Position numbers and translations under genes: made by a program. Below are positions 42,537 through 50,843 of a stretch of 64,000 nt of DNA, in pieces (the stretch's first letter is position 1; each line of letters begins with the position of its first letter). The notes under the pieces were generated by a model. The model had not been told where the DNA came from. It searched no databases and saw nothing but the letters and a program-made list of their open reading frames with translations. The stretch is from positions 1 to 64,000 of the forward strand of contig NZ_BMVE01000017.1 of NCBI RefSeq assembly GCF_014650555.1. Direction: 5' to 3'. Source of the DNA: Streptomyces goshikiensis (GTDB taxonomy: Bacteria > Actinomycetota > Actinomycetes > Streptomycetales > Streptomycetaceae).

Positions 42537-43643
42537 TCACCAGTACGTGCCCTGCACCATGGCGGCGAGGCTGGCGTGGTGCAGGATCAGGCCGTCCGGG
42601 TCGGCCGGGATCTCGATCTCCCCGAAGTGCGCCTGCCGGTAGGCGATGCGCAGCATCACGATCCCGTGCCGCAGCGCGGCGTACAGGGTGTGGAACTCCA
42701 TGTCGCGCGGAGCGTGTCCGGTGAGGTCGGCGTAGCGGCGCTCCAGGTCCTCGCGGCGCAGGAAGTCGGGCAGGCCGCTCTGGCCGAAACTCACCGTCAG
42801 GTCCTGGAAGAAGCGGTGCAGGTAGACGGTCCAGCCGAGGTCCACCTCGCGCGGGGCGAGGGCCGCCATCTCCCAGTCGAGGACGGCCACGGGGGCGAAG
42901 CCCCCGGGCTCGTAGACGACGTTGCCGATGCGGGCGTCCCCCCAGTTGAGGACGGCGGGGCCCTCGTCGGCGGGCCAGAGTTCCTCCAGCCTGCGAAAGG
43001 CGCGCTCCAGTAGCGGGGAGGGCGCGAGACCGGCCACCACCCAGTCGTAGTAGGCGCGTTGGGCGTCGACGTGGCGGCGCAGCGGGCTGCCCGGCCCGGG
43101 CGGGAGGAGGAACTCGGCCTCCTTGGCGGGGAACTGGTCGTGCAGGCGGGCGAGCAGGGAGATGCTCGCCTCCTGGAGCGCGGCGCGTTCGGCGTCGGTC
43201 GCGGCGTGCAGCCAGTTGCCCTCGTAGGTGTAGGGCATGACGTCGGGCGGTACGCGGCCTTCGGCGCGGGCCATGACGAAGAAGGGGGCGCCGAGCGGGC
43301 GGGGGTCTTCTTCCAGCCACAGCGTGCGCGGGACGGGCAGGTCGGTGTGCTCGGCGACCAGGCTCATCACACGGTGCTGGCGGGGCATGTCGTACGTGGG
43401 GAACACGGTGTAGGCGGCCGGGTCGGCGGCGAGGCGCAGTGCGCAGGTGCGGACCGGGGCGTCGGGGTGTTCGAGGTCGAAGAGCAGGGTCTCGCTGGAC
43501 ATGCCGTTGGAGCCGGGGACCCGGGCGCCGGTGACCTTCGCGCCGGGCAGCCGGGTGTCGAGCCAGGCGGCGAGGCGCCGGCCGAGTTCCCCGGGCTCGC
43601 GGGTGGTGGTGCGGGGACGTGGTGCGGATGCCGCGGCCGTCAT
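42537..43643 (-). CDS. APH/ECM29-type phosphotransferase family protein
   Basis: A 368-residue aminoglycoside-phosphotransferase-fold protein of the type often near acyl-CoA dehydrogenases. The Brenner motif is LNWGDARIGN (catalytic Asp, Asn metal ligand) and the metal-binding DFG-equivalent is LDWEMAAL. GSNGMSSETLLFDL is the N-terminal nucleotide loop. The substrate is probably a small alcohol or acyl-linked metabolite rather than an antibiotic; no resistance function is implied. The ATG has GGAAGGG upstream. The next gene upstream on the same strand is the lipocalin/CrtC-like gene, 64 bp away. Confidence 0.85.
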   Translation of the reverse strand: MTAAASAPRPRTTTREPGELGRRLAAWLDTRLPGAKVTGARVPGSNGMSSETLLFDLEHPDAPVRTCALRLAADPAAYTVFPTYDMPRQHRVMSLVAEHTDLPVPRTLWLEEDPRPLGAPFFVMARAEGRVPPDVMPYTYEGNWLHAATDAERAALQEASISLLARLHDQFPAKEAEFLLPPGPGSPLRRHVDAQRAYYDWVVAGLAPSPLLERAFRRLEELWPADEGPAVLNWGDARIGNVVYEPGGFAPVAVLDWEMAALAPREVDLGWTVYLHRFFQDLTVSFGQSGLPDFLRREDLERRYADLTGHAPRDMEFHTLYAALRHGIVMLRIAYRQAHFGEIEIPADPDGLILHHASLAAMVQGTYW

Positions 43644-43707
43644 GGGGTGCCCTTCCTGTCCTGCCGCGTGCCCGCGTACGGGATGCGGCGTGCCGCTTCG
43701 GCGGGGG

Positions 43708-44841
43708 TCACTGGGCGACGGAGCCGTAGTCGGCGAAGCCGCTGGGGTCGTGGCGGCCGAAGCTGCCGTGCTCGAAGACGCCGAAGCCGGTCCGGCCGTC
43801 GAGGGTGAAGCGGGCGGAGTGGTCGGTGACCCCGAAGGCGGCCGTGGGGTGGGCGGCGGGGTCGGAGAGGTCGTAGACGCGGCGGTCGCTCCAGCCGCGG
43901 CCCTGCCAGGTGCCGTGCTGCCAGTCGGCGGCGGGCGGGTATCCGGCGCCGACGGCGAGCGGGGAGGAGGCCAGGATCTCCACGCCGAGTTCGAGGGGTT
44001 TGCGGGCCGGGTCGGTGAGGTGCACGACGGCGCTCTCGGGGTGGCGGGTGCCGGGGCGGTAGCGGATCTCGGTGTGGGGCCAGCCGAGCTGGACGTCGCC
44101 CCGGCCCGCGCCCTCGGGGAAGACCTGGACGGCTTCGCTGAGGGTGCGGTGGCCGTCGGCGTCCTCCTGGGTGATGACCATGAGGAACCGGTCCTCGAAG
44201 CGGACGGGGATCCAGAGCCAGTGGAAGCCCTCGGGGCGGTACTCCTCGGCGGCGCGGCCGCCGTCCTCGCCGGGGAGGGGGCGCACGCCCCAGCTGCGGT
44301 CGCGGGTGCCGGTCCACTCGTGGGGGGTGAGGGCGTACTCCTCGCCCTTGGCGCGGAGGGTGCCGGTGACGTGGCCGGCCTGGACGAAGCGGCGGCCTTC
44401 GAGCATCAGGCGGTCGCCGCGGCGCTGGACGTGGTGGGGCTCCCAGACGGCGGGGAACTCGGCGGTCCAGGTGACGTCGTAGGAGAGCCCTTCCGGGTCG
44501 GCGGGGTCGGCGTCGCACTGGAGGGTGATCCGCTTGAGGGGTTCGTCGACGATGATCCGGAGCGGGCCGACGGAGAGGTTCATGCGGTCGTCGGAGAGGG
44601 CGTCGGAGGCGCGGACGGCGAGGAGTTCGTCACCGACGCGGAGGGTGGCGTAGGCGTCGATGACCCCGGCGTTGGGGTAGACGCCGAGGCCGAGGATGAG
44701 GACGGCGCGGCCGGCGTGGTCGAAGACGTGGAAGATGCAGCGGTCGTAGGCGTTCCGGTCGCCGCTGACGAGGTGGCGCATCGACAACGGGGCCTGGTGG
44801 ATGGGGTATTCGTCGAGCGGTACGGGACGGTCCGCGGGCAC
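43708..44841 (-). CDS. lipocalin/CrtC-like protein, unknown function
   Basis: A 377-residue protein with repeated beta-rich segments (for example ATLRVGDELLAVRAS, GLSYDVTWTAEFPAVWEPHH, GYWMPL-like strands and FHWLWIPVRFEDRFLMV). The pattern recalls the tandem lipocalin/CrtC-hydratase fold seen beside phosphotransferase genes in actinobacteria; this is inference. No signal peptide is seen. The GTG start has AGGAGG at 6 nt, and a TGACG-N3-CGTCA operator lies 42 bp upstream. The downstream phosphotransferase gene is probably co-transcribed. Confidence 0.7.
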   Translation of the reverse strand: MPADRPVPLDEYPIHQAPLSMRHLVSGDRNAYDRCIFHVFDHAGRAVLILGLGVYPNAGVIDAYATLRVGDELLAVRASDALSDDRMNLSVGPLRIIVDEPLKRITLQCDADPADPEGLSYDVTWTAEFPAVWEPHHVQRRGDRLMLEGRRFVQAGHVTGTLRAKGEEYALTPHEWTGTRDRSWGVRPLPGEDGGRAAEEYRPEGFHWLWIPVRFEDRFLMVITQEDADGHRTLSEAVQVFPEGAGRGDVQLGWPHTEIRYRPGTRHPESAVVHLTDPARKPLELGVEILASSPLAVGAGYPPAADWQHGTWQGRGWSDRRVYDLSDPAAHPTAAFGVTDHSARFTLDGRTGFGVFEHGSFGRHDPSGFADYGSVAQ

Positions 44842-44882
44842 GGCAAACCTCCTGGGCGCGGGGTCGGGCGGAGCGGCGGATA

Positions 44883-44895
44883 TGACGGTACGTCA
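44883..44895. promoter_or_regulatory. second TGACG-N3-CGTCA operator
   Basis: TGACG-GTA-CGTCA, the same palindrome core as at 10207-10219, located 42 bp before the start of the lipocalin/CrtC-like gene. A common TetR-type regulator is plausible. Confidence 0.5.
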
Positions 44896-45048
44896 GAAGG
44901 CGCGCCGGGGGCCAGAGTTATGGCATGTACTGACACCCCGTCATTCCATGCCGCTCCGCTGGCCGCGGCTTTACGGGGGGCGCCGGGCGCGCCGCCCCGC
45001 CCCCGCGCCACCGGCGGGCCCCGACCCGAGGGCCGCGCGGCGGCCGGG

Positions 45049-45374
45049 GGCGACGAGGCTCACGCCGAGCCGGTCCCCGCGGCTCCGGGCTCAGCGCTCC
45101 GAGGCGCCGCGGCAGCCGGCAGGCCGGGGGCGACGAGGTGCGCGGCGAACCGGCCCGCGCACGACTCCGGGCTCAGCGCACCGAGGGCTCCGCCGCGGCC
45201 GGCTGGGCAGGGGCGACGAGGTGCGTGGCGAGCCGGTCCGCGCTGCTCCGGGCTCAGCGTTTCGAGGGCGCCGCGGCGGCCGACGGGGCGGGGCGAGGAG
45301 GTTCGCGGCTAGCCGGTCCGCGCGCACGGCTCCGGGCTCAGCGGTCCGAGAGCGCCACGGCGGCCGGCAGGCGC
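45049..45374. repeat. four tandem repeats of 80-83 bp
   Basis: Units start at 45049, 45129, 45212 and 45292, each with GGCGA[C/G]GAGG at the start, then an AGCCGGTCC block, CTCCGGGCTCAGCG, and a GCCGCGGCGGCC block. Identity between units is roughly 75-85% by eye. The array lies in a 735-bp gap with no gene; short open frames across it in several phases are by-products of the repeat. Confidence 0.85.
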
Positions 45375-45577
45375 GTTCATCCGGCCGTCGGGCTCCCCTT
45401 CGGCGGGGAAGGCGGCCGACAGCGGCACGCGACCGCTGCCTTGCCCCTCCCGGTCGCGACCACGCGGACGCGCTCGGCGGTGAAGCCCTGCCGCCTGTGG
45501 GAGGGGTGGGGACACGTCGAACGGATGGGCGTGGGGTGGGGGCGGTTACCGGGGGTGCGATGGCGCGTTGGCCCGGT

Positions 45578-45805
45578 ATGACGACGCTTGAGACTGCCAC
45601 GCCACGGACGGGGCGCCGTCGGCGGCCGATGCCGCCCGGCTACGAAGAATCGGTTCAGCATCGGCACCCCGATCCGCCCATCTACCGCGACCTGCTGGCC
45701 CGCTGGTCCGACGACGGCCGGACCCTGCCGGGTCACGGCGACCCGGAGTGGTCCCAGGTCATCACCTCGCCGATCTGGCCGAGCGGCCCGCTCTTCGGCA
45801 GCTGA
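45578..45805 (+). CDS. small hypothetical protein between repeat arrays
   Basis: A 75-residue protein (81 if the ATG at 45560 is used). The start is basic (RTGRRRRPMPPGYEES), the middle is HRHPDPPIYRDLLARWSDDG and the end is WSQVITSPIWPSGPLFGS, a Trp/Pro-rich hydrophobic tail. The third-codon-position G+C bias fits a real gene, and the frame is the longest coding-like one in the gap. No membrane helix or known motif. No Shine-Dalgarno sequence or clear -10 is seen. It is flanked on both sides by unrelated repeat arrays, which makes its context unusual. I cannot assign a function. Confidence 0.55.
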   Translation: MTTLETATPRTGRRRRPMPPGYEESVQHRHPDPPIYRDLLARWSDDGRTLPGHGDPEWSQVITSPIWPSGPLFGS

Positions 45806-46317
45806 CCGCCCCCGCGCCGGGCGCGGCACGCGCCGCTGCGCGGGGCGGAACTCGACGCGCAGCCTGTGGCCGCGTGGCCGACGCTCGGCAACGTGCGGCT
45901 CGTGGCCGCCACGCCCCGGGCCGCCTCGGCGGCCGACCGCTCCAGACACACCCCGAGTCCCGCCGCGCAGGGCGGGACTCGACGCGCGACTCGTGGCCGA
46001 CGCTCAGCTCGTAGCCGCCACGCGCGGCTCGTGGTCAACGCTCGGCACATGACCGACGCGCGGCCGCCGTACCTCGGGCCGGCTCGGCGGCCGACCGCTC
46101 CCGGCACACCCCGAGTCCCGCCGCGCGGGGCGGGACTCGACGCGCGGCACGTGGCCAACGCGCGGCGCCCGCCAACGCTCGGCTCGTAGCCGACGCGCGG
46201 CCGCCGGGCCCCGGGTTGCCGGGCCGGGGGCCGTCTCGGCGGCTGACCGCTCCAGACGCGCCCGGGTACCGTCGCGCGGGGCGGGGTGGGGGTCGGGAGC
46301 GGCGTGGGCGGGTTTGG
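45806..46317. repeat. second repeat array with hairpins
   Basis: Three imperfect copies, at about 45918-45988, 46075-46146 and 46228-46290, share CTCGGCGGCCGACCGCTCC and, in the first two, a hairpin GAGTCCCGCC / GGGCGGGACTC. Between them the short element GTGGCCGACGCTCGGC recurs. The period is about 155 bp. No gene is convincing. The hairpins could terminate the leftward acyl-CoA dehydrogenase and rightward small gene. Confidence 0.7.
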
Positions 46318-47490
46318 TCAGCGGGTTTCGGGGCCTGCCAGGTGGCGGGCGATGACCATGCGCTGGATCTGGTTGGTGCCCTCCACGATCTGGAGCACCT
46401 TCGCCTCGCGCATCAGCCGCTCCACCGGGAAGTCCGCCGTGTAGCCGTAGCCGCCGAGGATCTGGACCGCGTCCGTCGTGACGGACATCGCCGCGTCCGT
46501 ACAGAACAGCTTGGCCATCGCCGCCTGCCGGGAGAACGGCTTACGCGCGTCCCGCAGCCGCGCCGCCGCGAGGTACAGCGCGCGGCCCGCCTCGATCTTC
46601 GTCGCCATGTCGGCCAGCATGAACCGCAGGCCCTGGAAGTCCGCGATGGGGTGGCCGAACTGCTTGCGGTCCAGCGCGTAGGTCACGGCCTCGTCCAGCG
46701 CCGCCTGGGCGACGCCGACGGCGCAGGCCGCAATGCCGAGGCGGCCGGCGTCCAGCGCGGCCAGCGCGATGGTGAAGCCCTGGCCCTCCTCGCCGATGCG
46801 GCGCGAGTCCGGGACGCGGACCCCGTCGAAGTGCAGCTGGGCGGTGGGCGAGCCCTTCATGCCCATCTTCTTCTCGGGGACGGCCGCCGTCAGGCCCTCC
46901 ACGTCGCCCGGGACCAGGAACGCCGTGATGCCCTTCGGGCCGGGCGCGCCGGTGCGGGCCAGCACGGTGTAGAAGTCGGCGACGCCGCCGTGGGTGATCC
47001 AGGCCTTGGTGCCGGTGATGACCCACTCGTCGCCGTCGCGCACCGCCTTGGTGGTCAGCGAGGCCGCGTCGGAACCGGCGGCCGGCTCGGACAGGCAGTA
47101 CGCGCCGAGCAGCCCGCCGCCGAGCATCGCGGGCAGGTGGGCGGACTGCTGCTCCTTGGAGCCGTAGCCGGCCAGGCCGTGGCAGGCCAGCGAGTGCACG
47201 CTGACGCCGAGGCCGACGGTCAGGCGGGCCGCCGCGAGTTCCTCCAGGACCTGGAGGTAGACCTCGTACGGCTGCTCACCGCCGCCGAAGCTGCCGTCGT
47301 ACGGAAGACCGAGCAGCCCGGCCTCGGAGAGCAGGGTGAAGACCTCGCGGGGGAAGCGCCCGGAGTCCTCCTCCTCGGCGGCCCGGGGACGGATCTCCCG
47401 CTGGGCGATCTCACGTACGAGGGCGAGGAGGTCCCGGGACTCCTCGGTGGGCAGCTGACGGTCCACCGGCTGCGGGGCGCGGTCTGTCAT
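46318..47490 (-). CDS. acyl-CoA dehydrogenase
   Basis: A 390-residue flavin-dependent acyl-CoA dehydrogenase that introduces the alpha-beta double bond into an acyl-CoA. The motifs YCLSEPAAGSDAASL and WITHGGVADFYTVLA bind FAD; the catalytic Glu lies in IVEGTNQIQRMV near the C-terminus. The length is normal. The ATG at 47490 has GGGAGGAGAG about 8 nt upstream. A TetR-family gene ends 148 bp upstream on the same strand; an inverted repeat lies in the gap between them. Confidence 0.94.
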   Translation of the reverse strand: MTDRAPQPVDRQLPTEESRDLLALVREIAQREIRPRAAEEEDSGRFPREVFTLLSEAGLLGLPYDGSFGGGEQPYEVYLQVLEELAAARLTVGLGVSVHSLACHGLAGYGSKEQQSAHLPAMLGGGLLGAYCLSEPAAGSDAASLTTKAVRDGDEWVITGTKAWITHGGVADFYTVLARTGAPGPKGITAFLVPGDVEGLTAAVPEKKMGMKGSPTAQLHFDGVRVPDSRRIGEEGQGFTIALAALDAGRLGIAACAVGVAQAALDEAVTYALDRKQFGHPIADFQGLRFMLADMATKIEAGRALYLAAARLRDARKPFSRQAAMAKLFCTDAAMSVTTDAVQILGGYGYTADFPVERLMREAKVLQIVEGTNQIQRMVIARHLAGPETR

Positions 47491-47581
47491 GGCGGCGCTC
47501 TCCTCCCTGGTCGGGCACGGCGGCGGCGCGTGAAGGTGTGGGACGCGACGCCGGATCTCGGTGCTCTCACAGCCGATGCTG

Positions 47582-47602
47582 CCCTTTCGGATCACGAAAG
47601 GG
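47582..47602. promoter_or_regulatory. inverted repeat before acyl-CoA dehydrogenase
   Basis: CCCTTTCG (47582-47589) and CGAAAGGG (47595-47602) are a perfect 8-bp inverted repeat around GATCA, 92 bp before the acyl-CoA dehydrogenase start and 37 bp after the TetR stop. It could be the operator of that TetR protein or a terminator for its gene. Confidence 0.5.
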
Positions 47603-47638
47603 GCTGATCAGTGGCTGCGGCGGCTTGAGTATGCCCGA

Positions 47639-48352
47639 TCAGGCGCGTCCCGTCACCGGGGCAAGATCATCGGCCTGACCGAACGGTCCTTCGGGAAGGG
47701 GCGGCGGGGGACACTCCGGGACGAACTCCCCGATGACGGTGAGCGTGGCGCGCAGCTGGCGCACCAGGAGGGCGCCGAGCCGGTCCCGGTCCGGCCGCCC
47801 GTCGACCCCGTCGGCGCCGTCGGCGCCGTCGGCCGGTGCGGCGATCCACTCCAGCGTCGTCCCCTCGACCGCGGCGAGCCATCCCACCAGCGCGAGCCGG
47901 GCGATCGGCGGGATCTCGCGCCGCCCGTACGCACCCTCGGCGATGGCGGCCACCAGCTCCTCGCGGACGGCGTCCCGGATGGCGAGCACCTCGGCGTCGG
48001 AGCCGACGCCGCCGGTGACGATGGTGCGGTACGCGGCCTGGTGGTGCTCGGCGTAGGCGAGGTAGCCCTCGATGGTGCGGCGCACCCGCTCGACGCCCGG
48101 GAGGTCGGTGTCCCCGCTGGCGCGGGCGACGAGTTCGGCGACGGAGTCCTCGACGATGGCGAGGTAGTAGCCGCGCTTGCTCGTGAAGTAGTAGTAGATC
48201 AGCCCCTTGGCGACGCCCGCCTGCTTGGCGATGTCGTCCATGGAGAGCGCGTCGTACGAGGTGTCGGCGAACAACCGCCGCCCGATCGCGATGAGTTCCG
48301 CTCTGCGGGTCTGCGAGCGCAGGGTCGAGCCACGCTGTTGACTATTGTTCAA
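47639..48352 (-). CDS. TetR family transcription regulator
   Basis: A 237-residue TetR-type regulator. The helix-turn-helix ALSMDDIAKQAGVAKGLIYYYF lies at residues of about 36-60; the rest is the helical ligand-binding domain. A run of GADGADGVDG in the C-terminal half reflects a short GCC-type nucleotide repeat. The start TTG at 48352 is the only in-frame choice near the N-terminus. It probably regulates the acyl-CoA dehydrogenase gene directly downstream, perhaps through the inverted repeat between them. Confidence 0.9.
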   Translation of the reverse strand: MNNSQQRGSTLRSQTRRAELIAIGRRLFADTSYDALSMDDIAKQAGVAKGLIYYYFTSKRGYYLAIVEDSVAELVARASGDTDLPGVERVRRTIEGYLAYAEHHQAAYRTIVTGGVGSDAEVLAIRDAVREELVAAIAEGAYGRREIPPIARLALVGWLAAVEGTTLEWIAAPADGADGADGVDGRPDRDRLGALLVRQLRATLTVIGEFVPECPPPPLPEGPFGQADDLAPVTGRA

Positions 48353-48438
48353 ATCCGGCCCCAGCCTCGAACTGCCTCAGGATGCCGGAAGTATCGCAGA
48401 GCCGCCCTGGAGGGTGGACCCGGGCCGGGAGGAGGGCG

Positions 48439-48612
48439 TCAGAGCCAGCCGACCTGGGTGACGAACATGGCGACGACGACCACCAGCGTCCAGCCGAGCA
48501 CGTGCTCCAGCCAGGAGGAACCGTCCTCGGGGCCGCCGGTGCGCAGGAGGTTCCGGGCGCGGGCGGTGAGATCCGTGGCAGCGGTGGCGGTGGGGTCTGC
48601 GGTCGCGGTCAT
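48439..48612 (-). CDS. small single-helix membrane protein
   Basis: A 57-residue protein: a hydrophilic Thr/Ala/Asp-rich start, then WLEHVLGWTLVVVVAMFVTQ as a single C-terminal membrane helix. I do not recognise it. The ATG at 48612 lies just inside a longer TTG frame and has no strong Shine-Dalgarno sequence. A tail-anchored arrangement is likely. Neighbouring genes give no hint of function. Confidence 0.6.
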   Translation of the reverse strand: MTATADPTATAATDLTARARNLLRTGGPEDGSSWLEHVLGWTLVVVVAMFVTQVGWL

Positions 48613-48786
48613 GGCGTCCAATGTGCCAGCGTTCGCGGCTTTCGCGGTAGATGATGCTGGTCACTCGTGGCGCACGTCACGCCGCCGGCGCCGGTCCTCC
48701 CCGACCTCCGCTCCCGCTCCCCCTCCCCCGCCCCGGACATCGTCGAGCCCCGGCCGGATCGCGACCGGGGCCCGGCGTGCTCGGGG

Positions 48787-49209
48787 TCAGGCGGTGCGTT
48801 CGCGGCCCGCCATTCCGGCCATGACCAGGGCGAGGCACAGGGCGACGGCGCCGGTGATGACGTTGTTGACCACGGTGCGGGTCGTGTCGACATTGCCGGC
48901 GATGACCCAGGGAGCCACGATCGTCCAGGCTCCGAGGCCGACCGCCGTCCAGGCCATCGCGTGGGTGCGCTCGTAGGCGGAGCCGAGCCCGCTCATGCAC
49001 ACGCAGTAGGCCAGGCCGGTGATCAGGTTGTTGACGGCCAGCGCGCCCAGGACGCTGAACCCCGCGATCCACGGGGAGGCCGCCAGGTACAGGCCCGTGA
49101 TCAGGGCCAGCGCCTCCACGGCCTGCGCGGCGGGGGTACTGGTGACCCGCTCGAACCGCGTCCTCATCTCGGCGAGGTCCGGGTGGTGTTCGATGCTGTG
49201 AGTGGTCAT
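48787..49209 (-). CDS. SPW-repeat membrane protein
   Basis: A 140-residue protein with two SPW repeats, each carrying an (S/A)PW motif in a membrane helix: LAASPWIAGFSVLG and TIVAPWVIAGNVD. Four hydrophobic segments are visible. SPW proteins are of unknown function and common in actinobacteria. The ATG at 49209 is preceded by GGAGGCGG at about 6 nt. The gene stands alone. Confidence 0.88.
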   Translation of the reverse strand: MTTHSIEHHPDLAEMRTRFERVTSTPAAQAVEALALITGLYLAASPWIAGFSVLGALAVNNLITGLAYCVCMSGLGSAYERTHAMAWTAVGLGAWTIVAPWVIAGNVDTTRTVVNNVITGAVALCLALVMAGMAGRERTA

Positions 49210-49327
49210 GGTGGGCCGCCTCCGCGTAGAAACGTTTATACGCCCTTTATGCCCCATATTGCGCTTGTCATACCTCGCGGTCAACGGTTGCGGCGACGGT
49301 ATGTCCGGCCTCTTTCCGGCCCCGCTC

Positions 49328-50698
49328 TCACAGCACCCCGACCGCCCTCAGCGCCGCGATCTGGGCCGGGTTCGGCCGGGCCGGGCCGTAGAGGTAGCAG
49401 ATGCCCCCGCTCCCCGAGACGACCTTGCCGGCCGTGTTGTGGCGCTTGGTGCGCAGCCAGATGGTCTCCCATTCGGCGCGCTTGTAGACGCGGCGGACGG
49501 CCGCGTTGTCGGCCGAGTTCGGGTCGTTGGCGATCACGTCTCCGGCTGCGGTGAAGCCGATGACGGTCATCAGGTGGCCGGCCGTGCCGTAGCCCGCCCC
49601 GGTGAGCTCCTCGGGGCGGAAGGACTGGGAGGTGATCGCGGGGATGCCGGCTCGGACCAGGGTCTCCAGGTCGGCGAGGGAGCCCAGCCGGGTGACGACG
49701 CCGCCGAGCCCGCGGTAGGTGGCGGCGTACGCGGCGTTGAAGGGCCAGTTGCCGCAGCCCTTGTAGGCGGCGTCGTAGGTGGAGCGGGCCGCGTGGCAGA
49801 CCTGCGGGTCCTTGTAGGCGCGGTCGACCCAGGCCAGGGCGCCGGCGCTGGCCCTGCCGCCCCAGTACTCGATGATCATCTGCGAGGAGGTGGGGCTGCA
49901 CCAGGCCTCGCCGCCGTTGTCGTACTCGGGGTACTGGCCCTTGTGGGTCTCCTGCGAGTAGCGCGGGACCGTCAGTTCGTGCGCCCCGCCGGAGGAGGGG
50001 GCGGAGGCGGGGACGGTGAACCGGTCCGGGACGTCGGAGACCATGGCGCCGGCCAGCCAGACCAGCGGTCCGCCGTCGGCGCCGGGCCTGCGGTGGAGGG
50101 TCAGCCGCAGCTGCCAGTCCCTGATCCGCAGCCCGCTCTGCGGGTGGTCGACGGCGAGGGTGTCGGTCCAGACGGTGCTCTTGCCGTCGGTCTGGCCGTC
50201 CACGGAGGTGCGGCGGATGTCGCCGTCCCCGGCGGCCCAGCGGCCCATCACGTACCAGGGGCCGGTGGCTCCGTCGGTGTAGGTGGGGCGCAGCTCGATC
50301 TGGATCCAGGTGCCGGCCGGGGTGCGGGCGTTCCAGGAGGCGATGGCCTCGGTGGCGGGTACGGCGGGGCGGTGGACCGGGGAGGTCCAGGTGGCGTACT
50401 CCCAGGTGGTCTTCTTCCCGGTGTACGGGTCCTGGTACTCGGTGCGGCCGACGGGGGTGTCGATGCGCAGGGCTGGCCGGTCGCCCTCGGCGGCGGCGGT
50501 GCCGTGGTGGGTGCCGGCCAGCCAGTGGGCGTGCGCGTACCAGAACCGGTTGTCGACCGTCGCCGGGGTGGCCGCTCCCCCGGTACGGGCGCCACGGGCG
50601 GCTCCGGCGGCCGAGGAGCGGCCGCCGGGGACGGTGGCCGTGGCGGCGGCCGCGAGGGCGACGGCCAGCAGGGCCCGGCGTGGTGTGGCTGCGGTCAT
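49328..50698 (-). CDS. secreted C39-like cysteine peptidase
   Basis: A 456-residue exported protein. The N-terminus RRALLAVALAAAATATV is a signal peptide; residues of about 45-210 form a beta-rich region of unknown role; the C-terminal 200 residues are a papain-like C39 domain with the Cys in GGEAWCSPTSSQM, the His in AGHLMTVIGF and the Asp/Asn in VIANDPNS. It is not fused to an ABC transporter, so it is a soluble extracellular peptidase rather than a bacteriocin exporter. The ATG has AGGGGGG upstream. Confidence 0.88.
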   Translation of the reverse strand: MTAATPRRALLAVALAAAATATVPGGRSSAAGAARGARTGGAATPATVDNRFWYAHAHWLAGTHHGTAAAEGDRPALRIDTPVGRTEYQDPYTGKKTTWEYATWTSPVHRPAVPATEAIASWNARTPAGTWIQIELRPTYTDGATGPWYVMGRWAAGDGDIRRTSVDGQTDGKSTVWTDTLAVDHPQSGLRIRDWQLRLTLHRRPGADGGPLVWLAGAMVSDVPDRFTVPASAPSSGGAHELTVPRYSQETHKGQYPEYDNGGEAWCSPTSSQMIIEYWGGRASAGALAWVDRAYKDPQVCHAARSTYDAAYKGCGNWPFNAAYAATYRGLGGVVTRLGSLADLETLVRAGIPAITSQSFRPEELTGAGYGTAGHLMTVIGFTAAGDVIANDPNSADNAAVRRVYKRAEWETIWLRTKRHNTAGKVVSGSGGICYLYGPARPNPAQIAALRAVGVL

Positions 50699-50831
50699 CG
50701 GCGTGGCCCCCCTGGGGTCGGTCTGGTGGGTCGGCTGCTCCACCCTTCCAGTTCCCGGTGCCCGGGTGCCGAAGCCACGACTCCGCGTCGGGGTGACATC
50801 CCGGGCGCCCTGGTGCCGGTACCCCGCCCTC

Positions 50832-50837
50832 TAGGCT
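50832..50837 (+). promoter_or_regulatory. -10 of leaderless P-loop kinase gene
   Basis: TAGGCT ends exactly six bases before the GTG at 50844 and no Shine-Dalgarno sequence is present. Confidence 0.5.
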
Positions 50838-50843
50838 GGCCGG

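Noticed and set aside
42537..43643. Possible aminoglycoside resistance gene
   Set aside because: It belongs to the broad APH-fold family found with lipid/CoA genes; no feature points to antibiotic substrates.
45805..46317. Short open frames across the second repeat array
   Set aside because: They exist in several phases simultaneously, contain repeated fragments of the array and lack ribosome binding sites and consistent codon bias.
49328..50698. Possible bacteriocin/lanthipeptide export peptidase
   Set aside because: The C39-like domain is preceded by a signal peptide, not followed by ABC-transporter domains, and no precursor or modification gene is nearby.
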